Shown one piece after another: positions 1 through 11,650 of a stretch of DNA of 64,000 nt; within the stretch, counting starts at the first letter, position 1; each line of letters opens with the position of its first letter. Below the pieces are notes generated by a model that was given only the letters and a program-made list of their open reading frames with translations, was not told the DNA's origin and searched no databases. Source of the stretch: Salisapilia sapeloensis. Its lineage: Eukaryota > Oomycota > Peronosporomycetes > Peronosporales > Salisapiliaceae. The translations under genes were made by a program, and so were the position numbers. The stretch lies in contig JAADVB010000007.1 in NCBI GenBank assembly GCA_023334545.1, forward strand, positions 1-64,000, written 5' to 3'.

Positions 1-2100
1 CTTTCACGGGCGTCTGCTTCGGCAGTGCCGGCCGCATCTGCTGTCTCGCCACTGCGAACGCTGCCTGGATCGGCGTCAGACCTCGGAACGGCTGGTCCTT
101 TGCCAGCATCTCCCACAGCACGACTGCGAACGAGTAGACGTCTGCTTTGCTACTGTATGGTTCGTGCCGGATGACTTCGGGTGCCATCCATCGGTACGTT
201 CCGGTCTCAGCCGTCAAGTCTGCAGACGCGGCGCCCATATCCAGGACACAACTTAGTCCAAAGTCTGAGATTTTGACTGTCCCGTGTGCATCTAACAAGA
301 CGTTGGCAGACTTGAGGTCTCGATGCATGATCGAGCACAAGTGGAGGTAGTTCATACCCATGGCAATCTCTTTTGCTATCCGAAAGAACTCGAGTGGAGA
401 TCGACGCTGGCGAATGAGGTCCGTCAACGTCCCCTTTTCCATAAACTCAAACACGAGGCAGTACTTTGGTGGACTTACGGCTGCACCTAGGAAGAGTACG
501 ATATTCGGATGACGCAGTTTGGACACGACCGCAACTTCTCGTTGGAACTCATTCAAAAGCTCCTGTCCAAGACCTTGCCCATGTGCAGACGCGTCCACTA
601 GTTTAGCAGCAACGTGTGTGCCTCGCCATCGGGCGCTGTACGTGTTGCCAGAGCGTCCATTGCCGACCGCCTTGTCCAGTTTAATTTCACTCAGCTTGAG
701 CTGCCACTCGGGCTTGTCCTCGTTTTTCCCCTGGACCATATCCATGACGCCCAGTTTCTCTGCCAACGTTTCGACATCCGTGCTTTGCTCTTTATCCGAC
801 TCTGGTTCCTTGGCACTCAGACGCAGCAGATTGTCCTCAACAACTTGCTGCAATTGCGACAGACGAGCGGCATCGAGGAAGTCTCCTTTCACGACGAAAC
901 GATCCAACGTGACGCCGTCGTGTGTAGTCATAACGTCGGCATCGACGATAGAGCCCTTCATACTCGTCAAGGCTCTCGTGATGGCGTCCAGGAGACTGTC
1001 CTTGTCGGACGAAATGACGACGACTTCACATAAATTCTGCACAGTGTTGCCATCATCGTCCTTCTTGGCCTGGGAACTAATGTTAAGCTCTTCGGGGTGA
1101 CGCTGGTGACGAGACAGGAGACGCATGTGCATCGGGACGTCGGCAGGGTCAACGGAAAGAGCGTATCGAGCTGGGAAACGAGCAAAGTGGAGCTTCACAG
1201 ACTTGAGGACAGGTTCATACAAGTGATTCAGCACTTTGGTGCTGCCAAAGTCGTGCGAAGACGGAACGTACATGTCGCCGACGATATGCTTGGCCACAGC
1301 TTGGCACATGTCGTTCACGACAGAGTTCTTCAGACCGCGGTGGAAACCGGATGTGGGTTTCGGCGCAGCAGGAAAGTAGCCTTGCTTCTCCAAGTCTGCT
1401 AGACCATTGTGACTCGTGGCACGACGGACGCTGGAGAGAGACTTGGACGGAGTGGATAAATGCCTGTTCTTGTCTTCTGCAGAGGATGATAGCAAAGACG
1501 TTTGAGCTGACAGACCTTCTCTAGCAGCGATTTCCTGTGACAGTAACTTGGCATGGGCGTCTGGGTCATGCGCATTGGCGTACAAGGTCGAGTTTTCCTG
1601 TCGCTCCGAGATGCGAGGGAGAGATCGCTGGTCTGGTGAGCCTGCCGTTGGTCGAGACGGTTGTTCGAATGGAGACCGACTTAACGAGTCTGGTACATGT
1701 CTAGAAGAAGCGAATGAGTACTTTTGTACATGTACGTCGTGTGCATGGAAACAAATGGTCTTGTTTCGTATTGCCATTAATATTTAAAAATGTACACATG
1801 TATCTTGATAACTTACATATCGCTCATGTCTGTGGAGTTGAGTGCGTTTGTGGGGGCAGCTGCGGCGTCACTATTCGCGGAGCCCGTGCGCCACTGCCGA
1901 TATAAAAGTCGAGCGTCCTGACTCGAATGCGCAGGTGGGGGTGACTTGGAGTAGTGGTGTGCAGCCAAGTCGTCGTTCGCACCTTCCGAGAACTGTTGCT
2001 GGAAAAGTGCGTTCTGGACGTGATGCGGTGACGAAAATGCTTGGTTGGTGTCCGAAGGGTGGTTTGCGTCCGTCGAAAACGTATAGATCGGATCACTCAT
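1..2100 (-). CDS. ACT domain-containing TKL-type protein kinase (3' end cut by window edge)
   Basis: Exons 1817-2100 and <1-1700; the 116-nt intron is GTAAGT...CTAG. The start is the ATG at 2100, the first in-frame ATG. An N-terminal region rich in Ser, Gln and Pro is followed by an ACT-type segment at about residues 316-365 (EVVVISSDKDSLLDAITRAL). A kinase domain begins near residue 430 with a glycine loop (VGNGRSGNTYSARW), the lysine in HVAAKLVD, HRDLKSAN, DFG (KISDFGLS) and an APE-type GTYRWMAPEV. The ACT-plus-TKL layout matches the plant STY/ACT kinase group, in which ACT is thought to be a ligand or regulatory module; that is family knowledge. The C-terminal lobe runs off the left edge. 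Substrate and ligand are unknown. Confidence 0.9.
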
Positions 2101-3284
2101 TCGCAAGGGGAAAGAGTCGTGCGTTGTCAAGATGCGGCCGGACGAGCAAAGGCGGTAGGGAAGCGCTCGGCGGCAGAAGCGGACTGGTCAAAGCTCGTGT
2201 CTTTTCCAAAAGTGAGGTGAGGTAGTTGATGTAGCGGAGGCTGGTCCTTTGCTTGTGATTGGCACAAAGGCGCCATGACGGGACGCAAAGATTGGTGGAA
2301 ACGGGTGTCCCACAAAGAGGCACGCAGATGACTTGGAATAATGACGTTAGAACGAATACCTACGAATGGACGCTGCACGAATCTTGCATCTATTTGCACG
2401 CGAAACGCACGCCAGAGTTTGTATGCAAGTAAGAAGGGGCACTAGATTGTAGACGAGCGTGAATACTATTATTGATTTGAAATTGGGACGGTTAGAAGCG
2501 TGCAGTGCTTTAGAATCCGTTTGCCACGTCTAAGGACAAATGTGACGGTGCTTCAACCTGTGCGCGCAATTGATTGGCTGGTAGTGTCCACCAAGCAGAC
2601 ATGTCACTTTTTGTATGCCCCGCACCGGAAAAGCACAGTTGGCTACTGCTCGATATCCAGGCTCATGGCGAGACGTCCTCGAGTCTGGGGCAAAGCACGC
2701 CCCTTTTGATTTGCAACACGAGACATCCATCCAAGTCGGAAAACTATAGTTATCTATGCGCTCGTCCACGCCGACAAAAGTTTCAAGACAGCTGAAAATG
2801 GACGCTACTTGAATGACCGGAAGTGTGCATTGAACTTGAAGGTTCAATGGACGTCAGCTCGAAGATTCGTGACACCAGATTATGGATTCGAGGACCCGTC
2901 CCTCCGATATTTGGAAAATCATGTTCTCCAAGAGAGTCTACGACACAGAAATGTAACGCCCGGTGCCCAAATACTAGTCGTAGACGACGCCCTATCCGTG
3001 ACCTTCAACATCCAACAAAGCTCCTTCAAGCATGTGTTGTCGTCATAGGTTTACACTCGTATTTGCTAACGTGTCCCTAGGTACCATACTAGACGCTCCT
3101 AGTTAGCACAATGTTATCTTGTGCTGGTATTTTAAATCCAATTTCGCATCCCCATACGAGTAGACAGATGGGCGCAAGTCTATTTTTACAGTTGCTCTTC
3201 ACTATGAAGCTGAACCCATAGGACGTCGTCGGAAAGATAATATCCAACCCCACGTTTCCTGCTTGTTGATCGTGGTATTATCCA
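2101..3284. other. Non-coding region upstream of the ACT-kinase gene
   Basis: About 1.2 kb between the kinase start and the small gene ending at 3285. Open frames here are short, lack ATG starts or domains, and look like chance. It must hold the kinase promoter and the 3' end of the upstream transcript. I see no repeat or RNA gene. Confidence 0.5.
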
Positions 3285-3532
3285 CTAGATCACAGACCGC
3301 GTACGAAAGAGCTGCTCGAACGATTTGTATCCGAGTGCTGCATAGACAGCGTGTTTCTCTACACGCACATGATATGATGGAAGGTGCAAGGTACTGTATT
3401 CGTAGTCAAAGGCAGACAAGGCGTAGTTCTCACAGACCTCTTCTGCCCCATCGAGGCTCAATGGAAGTCGAAGGAAGATTCCTACAAATCTGTACCTTGC
3501 TAATGAAAGAAATGTACACGAATCTCTTGCAT
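3285..3532 (-). CDS. Small hypothetical protein, two exons, just downstream of the BT1 transporter
   Basis: Exons 3520-3532 and 3285-3481, with a 38-nt intron (GTGTAC...TTTGTAG); about 69 aa beginning MQEIRIFLRLPLSLDGAEEV. The second exon keeps a protein-like frame for 65 codons, including VRVEKHAVYAALGYKSFEQL, and ends at TAG. The ATG lies only 25 nt below the stop of the transporter on the same strand. It may be a separate tiny gene, a piece of a decayed larger gene, or an extra 3' exon of a neighbouring transcript. The segment ending ALGYKSFEQL slightly resembles the end of a GNAT acetyltransferase, but I do not assign that. A GTACGC donor-like site near 3307 leaves room for another downstream exon. 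Confidence 0.4.
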
Positions 3533-3557
3533 CTCCAAATAGGACTCCTGCTTTTTT

Positions 3558-5030
3558 CTATCGACTTGACACGACGTGTTCGCTCGCAGTCTTTGGAAGC
3601 AAAACTTCCCGCTCACTCTCCTCTCCATTTATTTCAGATCCGTCGCTTTTGCGAGGTAGCAGCGGAAGAAAGGCAAGTACAAGAAGCTGACCAACAGCAG
3701 AGGTGACAACAAGTAGCCACAATCGACTCCAATCCACTTGCTCCGTGTGAGAATCGATATGGATACCCATTGCTGATACAAGCAAGGACGTAAAGAGTCC
3801 GGATAAGAAACCTCCAAAGTCCATGGCCGACAGAAAGAGAGCATACGCCAACCCATGCGTATCTTTCTGAGCCGGGCAGTAGAATGTCGCAACCACGAGC
3901 AATTGCAACAAGGCAAACTCGGACGTAAAGGAAGTAATAAAAGCCTCTCCTGTCGCAAACTGGCACGTCGTCATGTGAAGATTTGCTTCGGTGTCTACTG
4001 GACTGTATAGAGGAGGTGCGAGCAGCAGTCGAGGTAGTCCTGCAAGCACGGATACGGTTGTGGAAACGACGAAAACACGACGAACATCAAAGGACGTGAA
4101 CCATTGAGCGTAGACGAGGCAAGAGGTAAAGCGGCCGATCATGCCTGCCAGTGAGAGGTACTGTAGACACTCTGGCGCATGACGTAGTAATGCAAACGTG
4201 TACTGGTACCAAATGGTACTGTCGCTCGGAATGGCATTGCAGAGACAGAAGAATGCGAGCGGAGGTATGAGTGGTTGCATCCGCTTCCACTGGCGCTTCG
4301 TCTTCAAAGTTACGTGCTGACAATACATTCTGATCTTATTGGCAAGCGAAAAGGAAGTTGTTGGATCGTTACGCACATTAACCTCCATGCCGTCATCCTG
4401 CAGGAGATGTTCAGAAAGCTCTGAGTAGTCATCTGATGACGAGGCTGTACGCTCCGAAAGACCAAAAACGCACACTACAATGGCTATGAATGGTAGAAAA
4501 CTCGTCCATTGGATAACTGTCTGCGGTCGGATGGATTTGTCGGCGTAGACAGGGATACCGAGGACTAAAGCAGCAATGGACGCGATGTTTTTCGTGGCAT
4601 TGGCAGCAGATTGCACTGACGCACTCGTCTTACTCGTACTATCTTTTGCAGCGATATCAACGAGGAAGATCCCCAGCATAATTTGGGAGAAGGACTCGAA
4701 AACTGCATCTAAAATCTTAACGACAAAAGCTCCCGTGACGCTGTGTATCCAAGTGCCTGTAATGAAAAGAGAAGTTGCCGCACCAAATTCACAGAGGATA
4801 ATGTAAGGCTTTCGGTGAAGACTGCCAAGCGGAAAATGGTCGGAGATGTAGCCGTAGACTGGTTTTAAATTCCATGGGAAGAACGCAAGGGAGTAGTAGA
4901 TCGTCGTCGTAGCTGGTGGCATGTGAATAATGTTGAACAGCCACTCTCCATACGCTGTCATCGGGAATGTCTGTATAAATGCATGTAGAAAATAGAGCGC
5001 GAGGAGCGCTACAGGCACCGCAACTTGCAT
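3558..5030 (-). CDS. BT1/folate-biopterin transporter family membrane protein
   Basis: Single exon, 490 aa from the ATG at 5030 (MQVAVPVALLALYF). Around twelve hydrophobic segments are visible. Family-typical motifs near the start include the helix-1/2 region and FFPWNLKPVYGYISDHFPLG, the transmembrane 2-3 loop with a PxYG and SDxxPxG pattern, typical of the BT1 branch of the MFS. These transporters are expanded in oomycetes and carry folates, pterins or related compounds across membranes; the substrate cannot be told from sequence. A cytosolic acidic Ser-rich loop (SERTASSSDDYSELSEH) separates the halves. It diverges from the AATF gene over 231 bp. Confidence 0.9.
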   Translation of the reverse strand: MQVAVPVALLALYFLHAFIQTFPMTAYGEWLFNIIHMPPATTTIYYSLAFFPWNLKPVYGYISDHFPLGSLHRKPYIILCEFGAATSLFITGTWIHSVTGAFVVKILDAVFESFSQIMLGIFLVDIAAKDSTSKTSASVQSAANATKNIASIAALVLGIPVYADKSIRPQTVIQWTSFLPFIAIVVCVFGLSERTASSSDDYSELSEHLLQDDGMEVNVRNDPTTSFSLANKIRMYCQHVTLKTKRQWKRMQPLIPPLAFFCLCNAIPSDSTIWYQYTFALLRHAPECLQYLSLAGMIGRFTSCLVYAQWFTSFDVRRVFVVSTTVSVLAGLPRLLLAPPLYSPVDTEANLHMTTCQFATGEAFITSFTSEFALLQLLVVATFYCPAQKDTHGLAYALFLSAMDFGGFLSGLFTSLLVSAMGIHIDSHTEQVDWSRLWLLVVTSAVGQLLVLAFLPLLPRKSDGSEINGEESEREVLLPKTASEHVVSSR

Positions 5031-5261
5031 CACGGCCCTCCCGACGCAATGCCTGTCAGTGCGGCTATAATCAGATCGCACGACGAATATAAATAAACCA
5101 CGAGTGCAGATTATCCCCTACTTTATCCTACATTAAGCAGTACATATAGTATAAATGCGGTGTAGGATTGTTGAATGGACACAAATCGTGACAACGAATA
5201 CTCAAACTGGTTGGTGGGCAGTACTTGGTCCTAGCAGTCATCCAACACTAGTTACTTGATC
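5031..5261. promoter_or_regulatory. Shared intergenic promoter region, BT1 transporter and AATF/Bfr2
   Basis: A 231-bp divergent spacer between two ATG codons. It is AT-rich in the middle and must hold start sites for both genes. No specific motif is claimed. Confidence 0.5.
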
Positions 5262-6455
5262 ATGCCGACTAATCCCTTTGATATTGACGCTGCTGAAGAC
5301 TATGATGATGGTACCAAAGCCATCACATATTCGAGCGATGAAGATGCCCAGGAAGTAGCTGGTTTAGACCAAAATCGTGCTACTGCTTCCAAGTTGCGTG
5401 TGCAAAATTGGGATGACGCTAGCTTCATGGAGTCGCCTGCGTATCAAGGCAAAGTCGTGAAACGTAGTGAACTGGAAGACTACATGAGTAACAAGCAGGA
5501 ACCGGAAGGCGATGAGTCTCCGGACGAGGATGCAATGGAAGGGTGGTCTGAAGCAGAACCGTTTGGCGAATCCGAGGAAGAGGATGACGCGAGTGATGAA
5601 GACAAGAAGGATGCAAATGAGGATGCTAACGACGCGATCAGAAACATGGAGCAGGAGGATTCGGCACAATTGATGCGATCCAAGGACACGACGCAGGTGC
5701 TGGACAAGGCCAAGCACGTTCGAAACCAAAAGCGCGTTTGGGAGAAAGCCCTCGAAGTTCAGATCTATACAAAGCGTTTATTAACGTCCTTACAGTCATC
5801 CCAAGGCACGGATTCGTCCAGTATTGCAGAGAAGCTTCGTTCATGCATCACCAACATTGATTCCATTCAAACGTCTTTGAGCTCTGCCATGCCAGAGTTA
5901 GCACACGAATCTTCTTTAAAAAAACGTAAGAGAGAAGATCCATTGGATGAACTGTGGGACGCTATTCAGGCAGACAATAGTGACCTACAAACACCTTACA
6001 GCACCATCCTGAACCGGCATACAAGACAAACGAACTTGTCGTCTACGTCTCAGTCGAATAAATTTAAGGCTGTGAACCAAGAGATCATGAGCCAAGTGGA
6101 TGCTGTTCTAGCGGACAAACAGCGCGTGAAGCGTAAGGCACACGCACCTCTCGACACGACCAACGAGACGGATGAAGAGCTGGATGAGACGACGTACGAT
6201 GACTCGGACTTTTACCAGCAACTTTTAAAGGAGTTGATCGAGGCGGGAGGCAGCAATCAAAGCGCAGAGGCTATATCTCGTCGTGCGAAGAAGAAACGCA
6301 AGAATGTGAATCGCAAGGCTAGTAAAGGTCGACAACTCCGGTACGCCGTCCATCCGAAATTAGAGAACTTTATGTTCCCGGAACCGTATGCGAAGCCATC
6401 CATGGATGTCGATGAGCTCGTCCGGTCGCTGTTTGGGCAAAGAAGAGCGGAATAA
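5262..6455 (+). CDS. AATF/Bfr2 homologue, small-subunit rRNA processing factor
   Basis: Single exon, 397 aa, from ATG 5262 (MPTNPFDIDAAEDYDDG). The first 150 residues are very acidic, followed by a helical middle (ALEVQIYTKRLLTSLQSSQG) and KKRKREDPLDELW. The C-terminus holds the TRAUB-type domain: DDSDFYQQLLKELIE, then basic KKKRKNVNRKASKGRQLRY and NFMFPEP. This order is that of AATF (Che-1) and yeast Bfr2, nucleolar proteins of the SSU processome. Function in early 40S assembly follows from the family. It converges with the MYND gene (42 bp between stops). Confidence 0.92.
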   Translation: MPTNPFDIDAAEDYDDGTKAITYSSDEDAQEVAGLDQNRATASKLRVQNWDDASFMESPAYQGKVVKRSELEDYMSNKQEPEGDESPDEDAMEGWSEAEPFGESEEEDDASDEDKKDANEDANDAIRNMEQEDSAQLMRSKDTTQVLDKAKHVRNQKRVWEKALEVQIYTKRLLTSLQSSQGTDSSSIAEKLRSCITNIDSIQTSLSSAMPELAHESSLKKRKREDPLDELWDAIQADNSDLQTPYSTILNRHTRQTNLSSTSQSNKFKAVNQEIMSQVDAVLADKQRVKRKAHAPLDTTNETDEELDETTYDDSDFYQQLLKELIEAGGSNQSAEAISRRAKKKRKNVNRKASKGRQLRYAVHPKLENFMFPEPYAKPSMDVDELVRSLFGQRRAE

Positions 6456-6497
6456 ACTCAATTGATTTGTAAGAACTCCAAACATGTATTTCACGCA

Positions 6498-9474
6498 CTA
6501 GACCAGATCGACATCTTCTTCTTCCACCTCCACATGATGCTGCTGCATCTCCAGCGTAATCGCTTCCACTTCGCTCACGCGACATTCATCACATGCCGCA
6601 GTTGCACCGACCTTGCCAACGATCTGGACAAAGTTGAGCACTTGCTCTGCCAGTCTGCTTACGTTTGCTGCATGCTGTCTCTTTCCTCTCACTATCTTTT
6701 CCATCGCTACGCGTTCTTCCTGCACGAACCCCAAGGCAGCGTGTGCCAACGGAATAGCTGCATTCATCAACTCCTGTCCCCTGTCGTCAAAGCGTTCAGG
6801 GATCCGTTCGTCTCCGAGCTTGCGTCGTTCATGCTCAAATAATGCATTCTTAAATACTTTATGACGAAGCTGGACTGCTTCCTTTAGTAGCTCTCGGAAG
6901 CGGAGGACAAGAGTGCTCTTATCAGTTGCTGTGGCTCGAAGTGTCGTGGGCGCTTGGACAAGTTGATCGTGCTTGTCTTGTAGCTGGGACGTTGTGGATT
7001 GCAAGAAAGACAAGCTCCATAGACGGTTATATGCCCGGGCAGCATTCTGCCGGTCGTCGTCGGAAAAGTATTTTGTGTTCGTGTCTCGACTGCGCATGTG
7101 AAGCCGATTCGACCAGCACTCTTGCTCCTCTGCACCAAGCAGTAGACCGACATCTTCCAACTGCCTGGAAATGTCCACGTAGAAGCGCATGGCATGCTCA
7201 TCGTCCTCAAATTCAGTTGTCAGGATACATGTAAAGAAGCGACGTATATCATCCCTCTTCTCGACCAGTTTCTTATTCTCTTTCCGTCGAGCCTGTCGCT
7301 CCAGCTCTTCAATCAGACCACTCTTACTACTTGGAGCAGGAGCGTCTTCACTCCCAAAGATAGCGGCGACGGCACTTTCACTACTCACACCTTCATTTGG
7401 CGTCGGATCGGCAGATACCGACTGACGAGAGGTTGTTGTCGTCTGTGCCACGATGTTGCCACGAGAGACTACATCCGTACCACGTCAGTGGACGAAGGCT
7501 AAATTATGAGAACAAGAAGAAACCTTGTTGGATGATAGCTTGCTGCTCCATGACCATGTCATAAAGCTTTTGGATGGACACTGGTGATGACTCGTCTCGA
7601 GCTATTGGCTCTTTCGGTGGTCCAGGATCATTCGGAGATGCATCGTCCGGTCTATCTAGATCGACAACGCCAACACCATCTCTCTCCATCTTCATCTGAA
7701 TGTGCTCCATAGGCATACCCATCTGCTTGAGCTTCATGTACTTCGCGTACACTGGGTCCTGGGCAATGGTCATGGGATTGTACGCAGGTCTACGTGCTTT
7801 CGGCTGTCGTCCAAGCTACGGAAACAGTTGTGATTGTCTGTACGATAGAACATGCAACATGCAGTCGAAATGTATTCAAAAGGTATTCTCTTCATTGATG
7901 CAAAATATACAAGCCTCGATGGTCTCCTTTGATATAATGATGTATATCGTATTTACAGAGGTCCCCAACTTGTCTTCAAATCATCCTGGTCATCACTGTC
8001 CTCCACATCTGTCGTAGGGTATGCCGACATGTTGGCCATCGGATTGGATCGAGGAGATGCGGAGGCAAGTGATGACGAAGAGACTGAGTTATAAGGTTTC
8101 GAGGGACCTCCAGTGGAGAATGAGGAAAAAGAGGCGCGAAGAGATAGACTACTCCGACTAGGAGTATAGTTCGACCTGGACTTGGACACAGCATGCAATG
8201 CATCACTCACCCCTGGGTCGTTCGGAGATGGTCGGCCGGGGTGCGAAAGCAGGTCGGGGTCCACACCCTCGGCTTCCATCTTCATATGGATCGCAGCTAG
8301 TGGCATGTCCAAACGCTTAAGCTTAAAGTACGGTTGGAACATCGGATCTTCTGCCACGGTCATCGGCACGTACTCATCTTCTGCAGGCTACTCGACACGA
8401 TTAGACTAGCAGATACACGAGATGACATATACTCTTACGCCTGGGTCGTTCGGAGACACGTCGTCCGGACGGTCAAGCAGCGTCACGTCGATACCTTCTT
8501 CCTCCATCTTGCGTTTGATCTGGTCCAGCGGCATATCCAAGTCTTTGAGTTTGAAGAATCGACGAAACTCTTCATCTTCCTTCACGAGAAGAGGCCGGTA
8601 GAACTTTGGTCGGACCCCCATCATCATGGATTCGCGCATGGAGGTAGCGGAGCCATAGGAAGCCAGCATCGCGCCCGAGCCTAAGGTTGGTGCAGATGCT
8701 GGCGGAGCGACGACGTCCTCCTGCTCCTTCCGCTCCTGTAGCTTTTGCGTCCGTTCTTCCAAGAGGTCGAGTTTCCGCTGGAGCTCTTCCAGGTCTTCCG
8801 TCGTGACTGTCGACCGGCGGTTGGCATTTTCATCCTCCGACTGGCGGATGCTCATGAAGTGCGCAATCTGTTCCTTGAGATGACTAATGGACGCGACGGC
8901 ATCACGCGTAGTCTCTTGACTGGCATCTCCATTGGACAATTCCATCAGACGCTTGATCTGGTTCTTACTCAGACGCACACGACCGGACTTGGAACTTTTG
9001 GAACTGATCATGCTATGACTGAGTTTGGAGGATCGGTTCTGCCGAGTGTTCTCATCCACCTGTGTGTCCTCCTCTTCCTCCTCACTCTCTTCATCCGAGG
9101 ACGAATCGATCGACTCGTCATCACTCATGTCTTGCATTCGAACTATGGGCGTTGGATGAGTATAAGATTTTCGTATGGAGAAATGGAGGAGGTACCTGTA
9201 ATACAGTAAGCTCGATGTGCTTTTCCATGCCTTCGAAGGCACATCTATCAATTTCAATAGTTCACGTTAGATGCATACAATCGTACTAGATTAGACTGAT
9301 TTCTACCTCATTGCAGTACAGGACAGCATGACACATTTGGCATGGTAAGGTGGCATCCATCGCACCGCAAGAGGCACATTCTTCTGCCTCAGCCTCCAAT
9401 AACGAGTTATTGTCTCCTCGGGCCATGCGAGTAAGCCTCATCATGAGTTCATCGTCACTGTCGCTGTCTCCCAT
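6498..9474 (-). CDS. MYND-type zinc finger protein with three WASH/CCDC53-like repeats
   Basis: Six exons: 9307-9474, 9196-9244, 8439-9142, 7957-8387, 7524-7789, 6498-7468; about 862 aa; introns 51-167 nt. Residues 33-70 form a MYND-pattern finger (CASCG...CQMC...YCNEMC...HRAYC), split by intron 1. An acidic and coiled-coil region follows. Then come three copies of a module of the form FKLKDLDMPLDQIKRKMEEE-G-DP/VTLL...SPNDPG, like the repeat in WASH-complex subunit CCDC53 and some formins. Copies 1 and 2 end in SPNDPG near a splice site. The C-terminal 320 residues are helical and charged (LEDVGLLLGAEEQECW) and not recognised. Joining the last two exons requires the weak donor GTTTCT. The frame stays open about 100 nt upstream of the ATG, so an extra 5' exon is possible. 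Confidence 0.8.
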
Positions 9475-10894
9475 ACTACGAGTAAGTCCAAAGAGTGAGG
9501 AAGAGTCGTGATACAAAGGTCGAGAGCCGTCCAGAAGTGAGAGGTCACGCGCAGTCTCGGTGGAACGACCGAAAACACGATTCTATTGCTTTCGTCCTGT
9601 AGTAGTGTTTCCTGCGACTAATGCTGGACACTTTATCGTTATTCAACGCATAGGCGTCCAATGATATGAAATAGAAGGAGATTCAGTAATTGTGGTCCAC
9701 ATAAGTGTGGAATTTTTTGATCGATGAACCCATCGAGCCTGTGAAGGGACGCAATCTTACTCGAGATATTAAAAGCACTCGTGCATGCTTCCATGCTTTT
9801 TGACGTTTTGTTAAAGATGTGCAAGGACAGCGTATAGTGGATACAAGCTTGCATGCAAATAGCGAATGCATTTTCTTTAGATTTGGTGTTTTGTGTTAAA
9901 TGTGCAAAACCAAGTTTTTATCTGATCGACTTTATACTACGCTGAAATACCTTTGACGTCCAGTTTTGGTAGTGGTAAGCAATGCGCTGGACACAAAAAG
10001 CTTATCTGACACGTTGCGACTGCACACAGCTTTACAAGTAAAGGATAGTGGCTATTTAATTGATCCAGCTCTTCTAATTGAAATGAGCTACTTTAAGATA
10101 TTTACTATGTGTCCAAAGGATTCCATATGCAGGCAAGTAAGCATTGCATCAACTTGTAAATTGAGGAGAGGAAAGCCATAAAAGCTTTTTGGATTCACAT
10201 ATCTTCCAGTATGGATCAGTCACGAAGATGGGAAAGACAAGACGGCAGGAGAACCAGACGAGAAGAAAGTGAAGCGTAGTAAGCAAAGGTCTTCAGAGAC
10301 GGTTTACTTAGTCCATAGAGAGCATAACGGATGGATTGTAAACATAAGACGGGAAAAGCAAACGACTGTGCAGAAACGATAAATTGAATACTGCGTACTG
10401 TAGCTCAAGATGAGCGGTTCAAGGTCCGTATCGATGAACGCTGTCTAGTAACGTTGATCTTTATTACCTAAGAAATTGTTTTACGATCCATTAAATATCA
10501 GCATGTGAGTTTTAGTTCCTGTACCATGAACCATGAACCAAATCTAGGTCTAACTCAATCGGCAACAATGGATCCAAAGCCAGAGAGACCATAACTCTCT
10601 ATTCCATTGAGCTATACAAGCATTGTGCTAGTTACAGCATAACGAAGACATTGATGCCGTTACGTGCCGATACTTAGACCATAAAGTCTGGTCTGTTCCA
10701 CCGGACATTTAGTTTGTAACTCATGAGAGCACATTCCACCTTTTACTTTCCTACAATCTAACTATAACATTCAAGTGCATGTCAGTCGCTGACCTGTCAA
10801 AGATTTATCGTACGATCGTCACGAGTTCATTAATGATCAAATCTGCTGGTACAAAAGGATTCAAGTATGTATTCGATATAATGGTGCTTCAAGT
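9475..10894. other. Intergenic region, AT-rich, with a tRNA-like A-box segment
   Basis: 1.4 kb between the MYND gene start and the RING gene stop, both on the minus strand. Short frames (for example near 9639-9854) have no ATG-backed protein character. On the minus strand around 10561-10625 there is TAGCTCAATGG, a perfect polymerase III A-box, followed by a GAGAG/CTCTC hairpin. No convincing T-arm or matching acceptor stem follows, so I do not call a tRNA. Confidence 0.45.
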
Positions 10895-11650
10895 CTATCC
10901 AAAGGCTGGGAATTTGCATTCTGGACAAGTCGCTTTCTCCTGAAGCCACACGTCGATGCAAGCCGTGTGATACCGATGGAAACATTGTAAAAGTCTAGCT
11001 TGATCGCCGACCTCGAAATCTGAAAGACAAATAGCACATTGTTTTCGCTCCTCACTTGAATTCTCCAGCATCTCGCGTCTGTCGTACCTGGTTAATGATC
11101 CATGCTAAAGACATATTCCATGCATCAACGTACGTAAAGGTGACGTGAGGCAGGCGTGCAATATCCTGGAGAGAAGCTCCGTGATTCTTCTTTTCATTGA
11201 ATTGTTCCAGTTGTAAAAGCCATTCGTAGTCTACCGAGGCGGTCAATATGATACGAGATGAACTAGATAGATCCTTCGTACCGTTGCTATCGAAATCTCG
11301 GCTAGATAGTAGACGCCGGAGCGTAGCGTTGTCCAAGCGATCGTACACACTGCGACTCAGACGAAGCGAGCTCGTCTCCCGACGCATACGGTGGCGAAGA
11401 ATCTCTTCTCGGCGTTGTTTGGCTTCCAGCCGCATGAACGACGCCAAGGCGTAGGTCGCAAATGCGACAAAGGGTAGCACTATAGGAACACAGCATGAGC
11501 TTTTTACTTTCGATATGATTCGCGAGATCATGTACGAGAAATAACGAGGGAGAGTGCATCGTCCTGCGTGCCATAGGCAAAGGCTCCAGACGCAGCAAAG
11601 AGCGTCGTCATTGACACGGCCCACATTGCGGAGGTCCAGCTTCCAAACAT
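10895..11650 (-). CDS. RING-H2 finger membrane protein, probable E3 ubiquitin ligase
   Basis: Exons 11536-11650, 11134-11479, 10895-11087; introns 56 and 46 nt; 217 aa. The N-terminus has two hydrophobic segments, the first signal-like (MWAVSMTTLFAASGAFAYG) and the second LLPFVAFATYALASFM, then a basic KQRREEILRHRMRRE stretch. The last exon carries a complete RING-H2: CAICLSDF, CFHRYHTAC, VWLQEKATCPEC. Membrane anchor followed by C-terminal RING-H2 is typical of ATL-like E3 ligases that act on membrane or secretory-route substrates. The 46-nt second intron (GTACGT...ACCAG) is needed to join the frame. Confidence 0.85.
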
